Shown here one piece after another: positions 1 through 5,897 of a stretch of 8,595 nucleotides of DNA. The stretch is taken from assembly GCA_019312685.1 (NCBI GenBank), contig JAFDCR010000004.1, positions 1-8,595 of the forward strand, read 5' to 3'. The notes beneath the pieces are model-generated. The model made no database searches and was not told where the DNA came from. It saw only the letters and a list, made by a program, of their open reading frames with translations. Numbering within the stretch: position 1 is the stretch's first letter; every line of letters begins with the position of its first letter. This DNA comes from Deltaproteobacteria bacterium. GTDB lineage: Bacteria; Desulfobacterota; Desulfobulbia; Desulfobulbales; BM004. The translations under genes were made by a program, and so were the position numbers.

Positions 1-17
1 GTTTTTTTCTCTGAATT

Positions 18-34
18 GTGGTGCATCTTTTGCA
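18..34 (+). promoter_or_regulatory. Possible sigma-54 promoter upstream of the small membrane protein gene
   Basis: The sequence TGGTGC, five bases, then TTGCA gives the GG-N10-GC spacing (GG at 20-21, GC at 32-33) that sigma-54 RNA polymerase needs. The -24 block is TGGTGC rather than the consensus TGGCAC. The predicted start would be near 45, about 105 bases before the ATG at 151. The match is imperfect and no enhancer site can be seen because the window begins here. Confidence 0.35.
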
Positions 35-150
35 ACAATTTACGATATCCATTTTTTTCAAAATAATAAACTCGCGGTGAACGGATAAAGTGATGAAAAG
101 GAACTTACAATTCCGGATTTAAAAAATTAGGACAATAGCGGGATTAATTG

Positions 151-339
151 ATGACTCCAGCAATTATAATTTCCTTTTTTCTTGGATTAATCTTTGGCGG
201 CATTTTAACAGCCGCTGTATCAATTAATGAATTAAACCGTCTCAGGAAAATGTTATCTGCTGATAAGGAGAAGAAAGCTGAAGTGCTTGAAAAATCAGCA
301 GTAATGAAAAAAATAGCAAATCCGGAGGGGAATTATTAA
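151..339 (+). CDS. Small single-pass membrane protein of unknown function (62 aa)
   Basis: This is a short protein I do not recognise. Residues 2-22 (from PAIIISFF to AAVS) form one strongly hydrophobic helix with a GLIFGG small-residue patch. It is followed by a lysine- and glutamate-rich amphipathic tail of about 40 residues that probably lies in the cytoplasm and could form a short coiled coil. The layout resembles small LapA-like (DUF1049) membrane proteins, but no family motif is certain. The ATG at 151 is preferred to the TTG directly before it at 148 because a GCGGGA-type ribosome binding site at about 138-143 is well spaced from the ATG. It is the only credible plus-strand gene in the window and points towards the minus-strand genes. 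The length, start codon and membrane helix make it more likely real than chance, but it is unproven. Confidence 0.55.
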   Translation: MTPAIIISFFLGLIFGGILTAAVSINELNRLRKMLSADKEKKAEVLEKSAVMKKIANPEGNY

Positions 340-386
340 GAAAAATATTAAGACTAGGGGGAAGCGATTTTTTCTATAAAAAGGAC

Positions 387-460
387 AAAAAAAGACCCCA
401 ATCTGCTTCCCTCTGTGCTTTTGATCGCTTTAGTATGTATGTCGGAAGCCGTATGGGGTT
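387..460 (-). ncRNA. Candidate structured small RNA (about 74 nt) with its own promoter and T-tract
   Basis: Read on the minus strand, the segment begins ACCCCA (459-454), then GCTTCC (449-444), and ends GGAAGC (410-405), then TGGGGT (400-395). These form two exact 6-bp helices separated by a symmetrical 4x4 internal loop. They close a loop of about 33 nt that is rich in A and contains CATACATAC and AAAGCGATCAAAAGC. The outer helix is followed by C and seven T residues (393-387), as in an intrinsic terminator. A good sigma-70 type promoter lies immediately upstream, with a predicted start at about 459-461, so the transcript would begin and end at the closing helix. No protein is encoded. I compared it loosely with SRP RNA and GEMM riboswitches and saw no real match. 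It might instead be only a terminator for read-through from the exporter operon. Confidence 0.45.
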
Positions 461-465
461 AAATA

Positions 466-495
466 TATATATAATACATTTTTTCTTATCGTCAA
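466..495 (-). promoter_or_regulatory. Sigma-70 type promoter for the candidate RNA at 387-460
   Basis: On the minus strand, TTGACG (495-490) is a five-of-six match to the -35 box. It is followed at a spacing of 16 or 18 bases by TATATA within an AT-alternating run (473-466). The expected start, about 459-461, coincides with the first base of the closing helix of the structured RNA. The AT repeat makes the exact -10 position ambiguous. Confidence 0.45.
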
Positions 496-498
496 GTT

Positions 499-522
499 AA
501 AAATGAATAGCTATTCATTTTT
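499..522 (-). terminator. Palindrome just after the exporter operon; likely terminator or operator
   Basis: The sequence AAATGAATAGCTATTCATTT (501-520) is a perfect 20-bp palindrome, extended by two A:T pairs on each side. It starts 7 bases beyond the stop codon of the last permease gene. Read on the minus strand it ends in five T residues, and read on the plus strand it ends in a longer T-rich run, so it could terminate from both sides. The stem is A/T-rich and has no proper loop, which makes it a weak hairpin. A full palindrome directly upstream of the -35 box of the next promoter also fits an operator of the TetR/AcrR type. Confidence 0.45.
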
Positions 523-529
523 TTGTTTT

Positions 530-1729
530 TTACTCACTGCGCAGAGCATCTACCGGATTTAAAGCAGCGGCACGGCGGGCAGGCAGAATACCGGCCAGTA
601 GACCGACCGCTGCCGCCAGCAGTTCAGCAGCTATCACATATGTCCATGAAACATGTGTATGCAAAGCCGGCACCAGGACTCCCAGAAGCCAGGCTCCGCC
701 TATACCTAGCACCAGGCCGGCAAGCCCCCCGATAGAGGCAAGGATTACAGACTCACCAAGCAACAGCCCGAGAATCTGATTCTTTTCCGAGCCGACCGCC
801 CTCAACAACCCAATCTCATTTGTTCTCTCATTTACGGCTATAGTCATAATAGTGAGTATGCCGACTCCGCCAACCAGCAGAGAAATCCCCCCTAGACCGC
901 CGACCGCCAGGGTTAGGATATTAAGTATTTTGCCAAGCACTTCGAGCATTTTCTCCTGGGTTGTTATGGTGAAATCTTCACTCCCGTGACGGTCAATCAA
1001 GACCTTTTTGATCTGGGCCGAAACCTCTTCTGCCGAACTGCCCTCCTTATAGAGAACATCGATTTCCATAAGGCTTTCCCGGTTGAACATAGAAAGGGCT
1101 TTGGCCGTAGGTATCCATACGACATCATCAAGATCGAAACCGAGCATCTGGCCCTTGGATTCCATGGAACCTATGATCCTGAAGCTCTCTGAACCGATAC
1201 GGATCCTTTTACCCAATACCTGACCGGAACCAAAAAGTTCTTCCCTGACCCTACTGCCCAAGACTGCAAATGAACGTGCAGAACGGGGAGGATCGTCAGG
1301 CAGGAATCTTCCGGCTGACATTTTAAGTTTGAAAACTTCCGGTGCGGCGTGGTCAATGCCGTAGATAGTTGTTCTTCTCTGTTTCTTACCTGCCTTGACC
1401 GAGGCATTTCCCTGAACAACAGATACCACGTCAACTACCTGCGGTATTTTTTTCAAGGCCTGCCCGTCCTCAATACTCAACGGTCTGACATTACTGATCA
1501 GGGCGCCTGAAACGCCGTGGGTTGTTACCCTGCCTGGATTGATCCCGATAAGATTCGTGCCGAACTGGGTGAATTCAGCCAGCATGAACCGGTGCAGACC
1601 TTCACCGAGCGATGTGAGCAGCACGACAGAGCCGATCCCAACAGCGATTCCCAATGCTGTCAGGAAACTACGCATACGCTGTGATCGTACGGCACTAGTG
1701 GTCAGTTGGATAAAATCCTGGATGCGCAT
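530..1729 (-). CDS. FtsX/MacB-fold ABC transporter permease (last gene of the exporter operon)
   Basis: This 399-residue inner-membrane permease belongs to the MacB/FtsX/LolC superfamily, which drives export or extraction of substrates from the periplasmic side of the membrane. Helix 1 spans about residues 21-41. A large periplasmic MacB_PCD-type domain (about 45-265) follows, with the family-like FGTNLIGINPG and ELFGSGQVLGKRIRIG segments. Three further helices lie at about 272-298, 322-350 and 363-383. The cytoplasmic coupling segment NERTNEIGLLRAVGS (300-314) contacts the ATPase, and the C-terminal ILPARRAAALNPVDALR (381-397) is the classic ending of the family. The ATG at 1729 has a GAGG ribosome binding site five to six bases upstream. 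There is no fused ATPase domain, unlike true MacB. The gene lies 66 bases downstream of a paralogous permease, so the two probably form a heterodimer served by the ATPase at 3052-3732. The substrate cannot be told from the sequence. Confidence 0.93.
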   Translation of the reverse strand: MRIQDFIQLTTSAVRSQRMRSFLTALGIAVGIGSVVLLTSLGEGLHRFMLAEFTQFGTNLIGINPGRVTTHGVSGALISNVRPLSIEDGQALKKIPQVVDVVSVVQGNASVKAGKKQRRTTIYGIDHAAPEVFKLKMSAGRFLPDDPPRSARSFAVLGSRVREELFGSGQVLGKRIRIGSESFRIIGSMESKGQMLGFDLDDVVWIPTAKALSMFNRESLMEIDVLYKEGSSAEEVSAQIKKVLIDRHGSEDFTITTQEKMLEVLGKILNILTLAVGGLGGISLLVGGVGILTIMTIAVNERTNEIGLLRAVGSEKNQILGLLLGESVILASIGGLAGLVLGIGGAWLLGVLVPALHTHVSWTYVIAAELLAAAVGLLAGILPARRAAALNPVDALRSE

Positions 1730-1751
1730 ATTTCCTCAATTTTACAATTCC

Positions 1752-1790
1752 TTTGAATCCGTGAGCAGTTGGATGTATCACGGATTCAAA
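1752..1790. repeat. 13-bp perfect inverted repeat between the two permease genes
   Basis: The arms TTTGAATCCGTGA (1752-1764) and TCACGGATTCAAA (1778-1790) are exact complements around a 13-base spacer, and they fill most of the 66-base gap between the permease genes. There is no T-tract in the direction of transcription, so this is not a normal terminator. It could be a processing or mRNA-stabilising hairpin, or a protein-binding site. The core TGAATCCGTGA recurs exactly at 3737-3747, in another gap of the same operon. Confidence 0.75.
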
Positions 1791-1795
1791 AATTT

Positions 1796-3001
1796 CTATC
1801 TGCGTGACAGAGCCAGGGCCGGCTCCAACTTAGCGGCCCGCAGGGCAGGCAATACTCCGAAAATAATCCCTGTGGCCAAAGCCAGGCCCGTAGCGATAAC
1901 CGGCGACCAGGGGGCAAGTGCCAGAGAATATTCTGGGAAAAAACCCGCCAGTACCTCCATGGCTCCAAATGCCAGGATAAAACCTAAAAGGGCTCCGGCA
2001 ATGGATAGCAATGCTGATTCAGTCAAGAACAGTCCCATGATCTGTGACTGGGGCGCCCCCAGTGCTTTCAGCAGACCGATCTCTGAACGCCGGCTGGAGA
2101 TGGACACAAGCATTATATTCATGATCATGATACCGGCCACCACCAGGCTGATGGCAGCTATACCGCCGACAGTCAGTGTAAGCGCCCTGAATATCCGATC
2201 AAACGTGGCAAGGACAGCATCCTGGGTGATAACAGTGATGTCATCTTCACCCTCGTGCCGGGCCTTGATAATAGAGAGTATTGCCTTCTTGGCGCGCCCA
2301 ATTGCATCCTCATTTATTGCTTCGACCACTATGCGGAAAAGAGAAACCCTGTTGAACAGCGATTGTGCGGTTGCCACCGGAATAATGACAACCTCGCCCA
2401 TGTCCTCTCCAAGGGAGACACCGGTATCAGCCAGTACACCGATTACCCGGAAGCGGCGGTCGCCGATCCTGACCCACTTGCCAAGAGCCTGTTTGTTGCC
2501 GAAGAGTTCCTTCCTGCCCTTTGACCCTATAACACAGATATTGCCGCCCCGGTCGAGATCTCCGGGCGGCAGGAAACTGCCCTGCCCCATGGTCAGGCGC
2601 CGCACCTCAAAGAGATCGGCACTTGAACCGAGCACGATCATTTCCCTTTCCAGCTGTTTTACGGAAACCGGTGCCGAACCAGCAATTATGGGGGCCACAC
2701 GCCTTACGGCTGTGGACTGTTTCAGGGCTATGGCATCATCAAGGGTGAGATCACGGGGAGTTTCCCCCAGAAGCGGCGGCGGGCCGCCTGTGGTTTCAGA
2801 ACGTCCCGGGATCACTATAAGGAGATTGGTACCCAGAGAGGCAAACTGGTCTATGACATAGCGCCGGGCACTGTCGCCGAGAGATATGAGAAGAATAACC
2901 GAGGAGACGCCGATGGCCATGGCGAGCAGCATAAGGCTGGTCCGGCCCCGGCTTGCGGATGCCGCCTGCATGCTGAAAAGCGCGATGTCCCTGGTCCGCA
3001 T
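1796..3001 (-). CDS. FtsX/MacB-fold ABC transporter permease (first of two)
   Basis: This 401-residue permease has the same fold and nearly the same length as its downstream neighbour. Helix 1 spans about residues 21-41, followed by a periplasmic MacB_PCD-type domain to about 265 that includes FASLGTNLLIVIPG (53-66) and KELFGNKQALGKWVRIG. Helices at about 275-300, 322-352 and 365-387 follow. The coupling segment SSRRSEIGLLKALGAPQSQ lies at 302-320, and the C-terminal LPALRAAKLEPALAL is a slightly degenerate version of the usual PARRAA-x-x-PVEALR ending. A clear AGGAG lies seven bases before the ATG at 3001. The ATPase gene ends 50 bases upstream. The similarity to the permease at 530-1729 is clear across the whole length but far from identity, which implies an old duplication and divided roles. 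The exported substrate is not evident. Confidence 0.93.
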   Translation of the reverse strand: MRTRDIALFSMQAASASRGRTSLMLLAMAIGVSSVILLISLGDSARRYVIDQFASLGTNLLIVIPGRSETTGGPPPLLGETPRDLTLDDAIALKQSTAVRRVAPIIAGSAPVSVKQLEREMIVLGSSADLFEVRRLTMGQGSFLPPGDLDRGGNICVIGSKGRKELFGNKQALGKWVRIGDRRFRVIGVLADTGVSLGEDMGEVVIIPVATAQSLFNRVSLFRIVVEAINEDAIGRAKKAILSIIKARHEGEDDITVITQDAVLATFDRIFRALTLTVGGIAAISLVVAGIMIMNIMLVSISSRRSEIGLLKALGAPQSQIMGLFLTESALLSIAGALLGFILAFGAMEVLAGFFPEYSLALAPWSPVIATGLALATGIIFGVLPALRAAKLEPALALSRR

Positions 3002-3051
3002 TATAAAACTCCTTCAGGATGTTGGAAGATCATTCACATAACCGCAGTTAA

Positions 3052-3732
3052 TTATACCCGGTTACCAGTATCTTCCTCGATAAACCCGTCCACCATTTTT
3101 ATCCTGCGTTGGGCCCGCATTCCCAGTTCCGGATCATGGGTTACCATGATTAATGCCATTCCCTGGTCGTTTAATTCCTCCAGGATCTCTACCACGTCAT
3201 TGCCTGATGTCCTGTCCAGGTTGCCGGTCGGTTCATCTGCCAGAATAACAGAGGGCTTCATTATGGTGGCCCGGGCAATGGCAACCCTCTGCCGCTGTCC
3301 GCCTGAAAGCTGGTCCGGACGGTGATTGATTCTGTCCCCCAACCCAAAAGCTTCAAGTGTTTCGTGGACTCGTTTTCTCCTTTCAGCCTTATCGACACCG
3401 GCCAGAACAAGCGGCAGTTCGACATTCTGTTCAGCGGTAAGTCGCGGCACCAGATGAAAAAACTGGAACACAAAACCGATCTTATGGCGTCTGACATCTG
3501 CCTGTTCCTTATCATCAAGGCTGGTTGTCATAATATCATCGAGTTCGTAAATACCGTTGTCCGGCCTGTCAAGAAGTCCCAGTATATTCAGCAGGGTTGA
3601 TTTACCGGAGCCGGACGGTCCCATGATAGCTATATATTCACCCTTTTCAGCAGAAAATTCGATATCGCGGAGCGCATGGACCCTTTCCTCGCCTACAAGG
3701 AAAACTCTCTCAATATTCCGCAGCCTTATCAT
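3052..3732 (-). CDS. ABC transporter ATP-binding protein, MacB/LolD type
   Basis: This 226-residue cytoplasmic ATPase would power the two adjacent permeases. All motifs are intact: Walker A GPSGSGKST (38-46), Q-loop glutamine 90 in the FVFQFFHLVPRLTA segment typical of LolD/MacB proteins, signature LSGGQRQRVAIARA (142-155), Walker B VILADEP with catalytic glutamate 167, D-loop NLD (171-173) and switch histidine 199 in VTHD. The length is normal for a stand-alone subunit of this family (about 220-230 residues). The ATG at 3732 begins 34 bases after the adaptor stop codon. The ribosome binding site before it is weak, so translation may depend on the upstream gene. The gene order adaptor, ATPase, permease, permease supports a tripartite export machine and not a lone LolCDE complex. 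Confidence 0.96.
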   Translation of the reverse strand: MIRLRNIERVFLVGEERVHALRDIEFSAEKGEYIAIMGPSGSGKSTLLNILGLLDRPDNGIYELDDIMTTSLDDKEQADVRRHKIGFVFQFFHLVPRLTAEQNVELPLVLAGVDKAERRKRVHETLEAFGLGDRINHRPDQLSGGQRQRVAIARATIMKPSVILADEPTGNLDRTSGNDVVEILEELNDQGMALIMVTHDPELGMRAQRRIKMVDGFIEEDTGNRV

Positions 3733-3736
3733 TTTC

Positions 3737-3747
3737 TGAATCCGTGA
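3737..3747. repeat. Third copy of the TGAATCCGTGA motif, before the ATPase gene
   Basis: The 11-base sequence TGAATCCGTGA matches 1754-1764 exactly and the complement of 1778-1788. It lies in the 34-base gap between the adaptor and the ATPase gene, just upstream of the ATPase start. An 11-base match is not rare by chance in a window of this size. The notable point is that all three copies fall in intergenic gaps of one operon. Confidence 0.4.
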
Positions 3748-3766
3748 CTGAAAGCTTCAAGCTGGA

Positions 3767-4915
3767 TTATTCGTCGAAAATTTTTCCCCGGACACCATCT
3801 TTCAGCCCGGGCTTATCAGTGGAGACAACCACCGTATCACCTTCCTGCAAACCATCAACTACCTGGGTATTGTCCCAGTTTGACAGACCTGTCCGGACAA
3901 TTCTTTCCTGCAGAGTTCTGCTTTGCGGCAGATAAACATATACCTTGTTATTGTCCAGCAGGGCCTGGGTTGGAATTCGCAGGACATCATCCGCCACCTC
4001 GACAATAATTTCCACATCGGCACTGTAGCCTGCCAGGAAATCCTTGGTGTCTTCCGGCACGACGAATTCCACCTCAACATCAACCGTACGAGCCTGTTTT
4101 TCAAGGTCGAGCACGAAAGGATCAATCCGCCGGACTCTTCCGGCAAAATACCGATCACCGAAAGCATCCATGATAACCCTGGCATCCATGTTGATCTTGA
4201 CCGCCGGGGCATCGACTTCATCAATGGGCGCCGTAACATAGAAGCAGGAGGTATCCAGGAGTTCAATGGCCGGCGGGGTGGGAATCCCCGGTGGCGACGG
4301 GGTGACGTATTCATTCAGTTCCCCCGTGATTTTTGCAATGATTCCATCAAAGGGCGCCACAAGCCGGGTGCGGTCCAGCTGGGCCTTCAGCACCCCGAGA
4401 CGGGACTGAATGGCCTTCATATCCGTAATTGCCGCCTCGTAACCGACCTGCTTCACTTTTGCTTCGGTCACTATCTTATCCGCATCCTGCTCTGAAATGG
4501 CATTGTCACGGATTAGCTGCTGCATTCTCTCTGCCTCCCTCCCGGCTATTTCCGCCTGGAGTTTAGCTGCCGCCGCTTTGGCTTTTGCCGCTGTTACCTG
4601 GCTCTCTACCAGGATGGCCTCAGCCTTGAGATCTTTATTCCAGAGTTCCATCAGCAGCTGGCCCTCTTTGACGGAATCTCCTTCCTCCACATCCAGAAGA
4701 CTGATCTGGCCGCCTGTTCCAGGTGAAAGATTGGCCTTGCGGCAGGCATTCAAGGTGCCGGCACGCGTATTTGCCACGATCTTTTCAACCTTGCCCCGTA
4801 CTGCCTGCGCAACAGTCACTTCGACTTCCTTGGGACGTGTTTTATACCAGACAAGGCCACCGGCAAGAACTATCAAAAGCACCAGAATGAACCAGCGGAA
4901 ACTGTGTCGGCCCAT
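3767..4915 (-). CDS. Periplasmic adaptor (membrane fusion protein, HlyD/RND-MFP family) of an ABC exporter
   Basis: This 382-residue protein is anchored in the inner membrane by an N-terminal helix (about residues 7-24, WFILVLLIVLAGGLVW) with the rest in the periplasm. It would couple the ABC permeases to an outer-membrane channel. The order is typical of MacA-like adaptors: a half-lipoyl segment at about 62-92 (GGQISLLDVEEGDSVKEGQLL), an alanine-rich coiled-coil hairpin at about 94-180, the second half-lipoyl segment with RLVAPFDGIIAKI (185-196), then beta-barrel and membrane-proximal domains ending at EGDTVVV and GVRGKIFDE. An odd proline-rich insertion, PSPPGIPTPPA (206-216), follows the lipoyl domain. 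AAGGAG lies five bases before the ATG at 4915. It is the first gene of the exporter operon and lies 82 bases below fabL. No TolC-like gene is present, so the outer-membrane partner must be encoded elsewhere. Confidence 0.93.
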   Translation of the reverse strand: MGRHSFRWFILVLLIVLAGGLVWYKTRPKEVEVTVAQAVRGKVEKIVANTRAGTLNACRKANLSPGTGGQISLLDVEEGDSVKEGQLLMELWNKDLKAEAILVESQVTAAKAKAAAAKLQAEIAGREAERMQQLIRDNAISEQDADKIVTEAKVKQVGYEAAITDMKAIQSRLGVLKAQLDRTRLVAPFDGIIAKITGELNEYVTPSPPGIPTPPAIELLDTSCFYVTAPIDEVDAPAVKINMDARVIMDAFGDRYFAGRVRRIDPFVLDLEKQARTVDVEVEFVVPEDTKDFLAGYSADVEIIVEVADDVLRIPTQALLDNNKVYVYLPQSRTLQERIVRTGLSNWDNTQVVDGLQEGDTVVVSTDKPGLKDGVRGKIFDE

Positions 4916-4923
4916 ATATTCTC

Positions 4924-4941
4924 CTTTTCACTGATGAAAAG
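4924..4941 (-). promoter_or_regulatory. Hairpin overlapping the ribosome binding site of the adaptor gene
   Basis: CTTTTCA (4924-4930) and TGAAAAG (4935-4941) form an exact 7-bp inverted repeat around CTGA. On the mRNA, the 3' arm ends in AAAAG, and the following GAG completes the AAGGAG ribosome binding site of the adaptor gene. Part of the site would be held in the stem, which could tune translation of the first exporter gene. Confidence 0.4.
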
Positions 4942-4975
4942 ATTATGCAGCAGTATAACAGAAGATTGCCAGTAA

Positions 4976-4987
4976 GTAATATATTAC
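4976..4987. promoter_or_regulatory. 12-bp palindrome in the fabL-adaptor gap
   Basis: GTAATATATTAC is a perfect 12-bp palindrome ten bases after the fabL stop codon. It may be an operator for control of the exporter operon. A possible -10 box (TATACT on the minus strand) lies downstream of it without a convincing -35 box. Confidence 0.3.
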
Positions 4988-4997
4988 CCGTTCGGGC

Positions 4998-5750
4998 TCA
5001 GCCCCGGATGGAGTACCCCCCGTCAACCACTATGGTCTGTCCCTGTATCATTGATGCCAGATCACTGCACAGGAACAGGGCGACATCAGCTACGTCTTCA
5101 GGGGTAGTAAGTCTTCCCATGGGTGTTTTGGAAATTGCTGTATCCAGAATCTCCTGGCGATTGGGGAATTTTTTCAGGGCTTCTGTATCCACCGCCCCGG
5201 CACTGATTGTATTGACATTGATTCCTTTGGGCCCCAATTCCACGGCCAGATGGCGCACCAGCGACTCTAGCGCGGCCTTTGATGCCCCCACCGCCGTATA
5301 ATTCTCAATGGCACGTACGGCACCGAGACTGGAGACTGCCATGATCCTTCCTCCCGGCTGCATAATCCCGGCACCTTCCCTGACCAGAGACAACAAGGCC
5401 CTGGCATTAATATCCATGGCCCAGTTCCAGTGCCTGCTGCTTAACTCAAGCGCGGGCTTGAGAACTCCCGATGCGGCATTGCTCACCATGATATGCAGTT
5501 CGCCGAATTCTTTTTCTATAAGATCAAACATGGCTTTGACATCCTCATCATTTGCCACATTTGCCTTGACAACGAAACATTTGACACCGCACCTTTCAAT
5601 TTCTTCAGCGGTTGATTCGGCATCCCTGCGATGCCGGACGTAATTGACCACTACGTTGATTCCGTTCCGGGCAAATTTTATGGCAATTGCCCGGCCGATC
5701 CCTCTTGAACCGCCGGTAATCAACGCCATCTTACCTTTGAGTTGAAACAT
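4998..5750 (-). CDS. fabL: Enoyl-[acyl-carrier-protein] reductase III (FabL type, NADPH-dependent)
   Basis: This short-chain dehydrogenase-fold enzyme reduces trans-2-enoyl-ACP to acyl-ACP in the last step of each fatty acid elongation cycle, in the cytoplasm. The cofactor motif TGGSRGIG (12-19) opens a Rossmann fold, NAASG is at 91-95, and the active site is S140/S141 with Y151 and K158 in YTAVGASK. The tyrosine-to-lysine gap of six residues is the enoyl-reductase pattern, instead of YxxxK of ordinary ketoreductases such as FabG. Segments such as NAASGVLKP, HWNWAMDINARALL, LGAVRAIENYTAVGASKAALE and GQTIVVDGG closely follow my recollection of Bacillus subtilis FabL, also 250 residues with Y151 and K158. 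The ATG at 5750 is chosen over an upstream TTG at 5780: AGGAG lies seven bases before it and the length matches. No other fatty acid gene is nearby. The gene precedes the exporter operon on the same strand. Confidence 0.87.
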   Translation of the reverse strand: MFQLKGKMALITGGSRGIGRAIAIKFARNGINVVVNYVRHRRDAESTAEEIERCGVKCFVVKANVANDEDVKAMFDLIEKEFGELHIMVSNAASGVLKPALELSSRHWNWAMDINARALLSLVREGAGIMQPGGRIMAVSSLGAVRAIENYTAVGASKAALESLVRHLAVELGPKGINVNTISAGAVDTEALKKFPNRQEILDTAISKTPMGRLTTPEDVADVALFLCSDLASMIQGQTIVVDGGYSIRG

Positions 5751-5804
5751 ATAAGTTCTCCTGTTTTTTTTTAGCTGCAAAGAGGACTTTCAGGAAATGA
5801 TCCG

Positions 5805-5840
5805 ATTCTTCCGCCTGCCTAGAACCGCTTACGGCAGAAT
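5805..5840. repeat. Imperfect inverted repeat in the fabL upstream region
   Basis: ATTCTTCCG (5805-5813) and CGGCAGAAT (5832-5840) pair in eight of nine positions around an 18-base spacer. The hairpin lies about 55 bases before the fabL start codon and has no following T-tract. The 147-base gap also holds a run of nine A residues (minus strand, 5772-5764) just ahead of the fabL ribosome binding site. No convincing promoter was identified here. Confidence 0.3.
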
Positions 5841-5897
5841 AACTAAATAATATTACTATTGAAACAGACTGAAGATTACCCGCTACGTATCAGCCTT

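Noticed and set aside
395..459. SRP RNA or a known riboswitch
   Set aside because: A GGGAAGCAG string recalls the SRP RNA tip, but the opposing GGUCAG side is missing and the closing stem is different. No GEMM, preQ1 or fluoride riboswitch core could be found.
1539..2861. A 440-codon open frame on the plus strand
   Set aside because: It lies antisense to both permease genes, which have full family motifs and ribosome binding sites. Its protein is rich in serine, arginine and proline and has no domain pattern, as expected of a shadow frame.
5764..5772. Nine-base homopolymer as a phase-variation switch for fabL
   Set aside because: The run lies upstream of the ribosome binding site and outside the preferred coding region, and no promoter spacing that it would alter could be identified.
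5748..5780. TTG start giving fabL ten extra N-terminal residues
   Set aside because: The extension is encoded by an A-run and the ribosome binding site itself. The ATG at 5750 has ideal AGGAG spacing and gives the usual 250-residue length.
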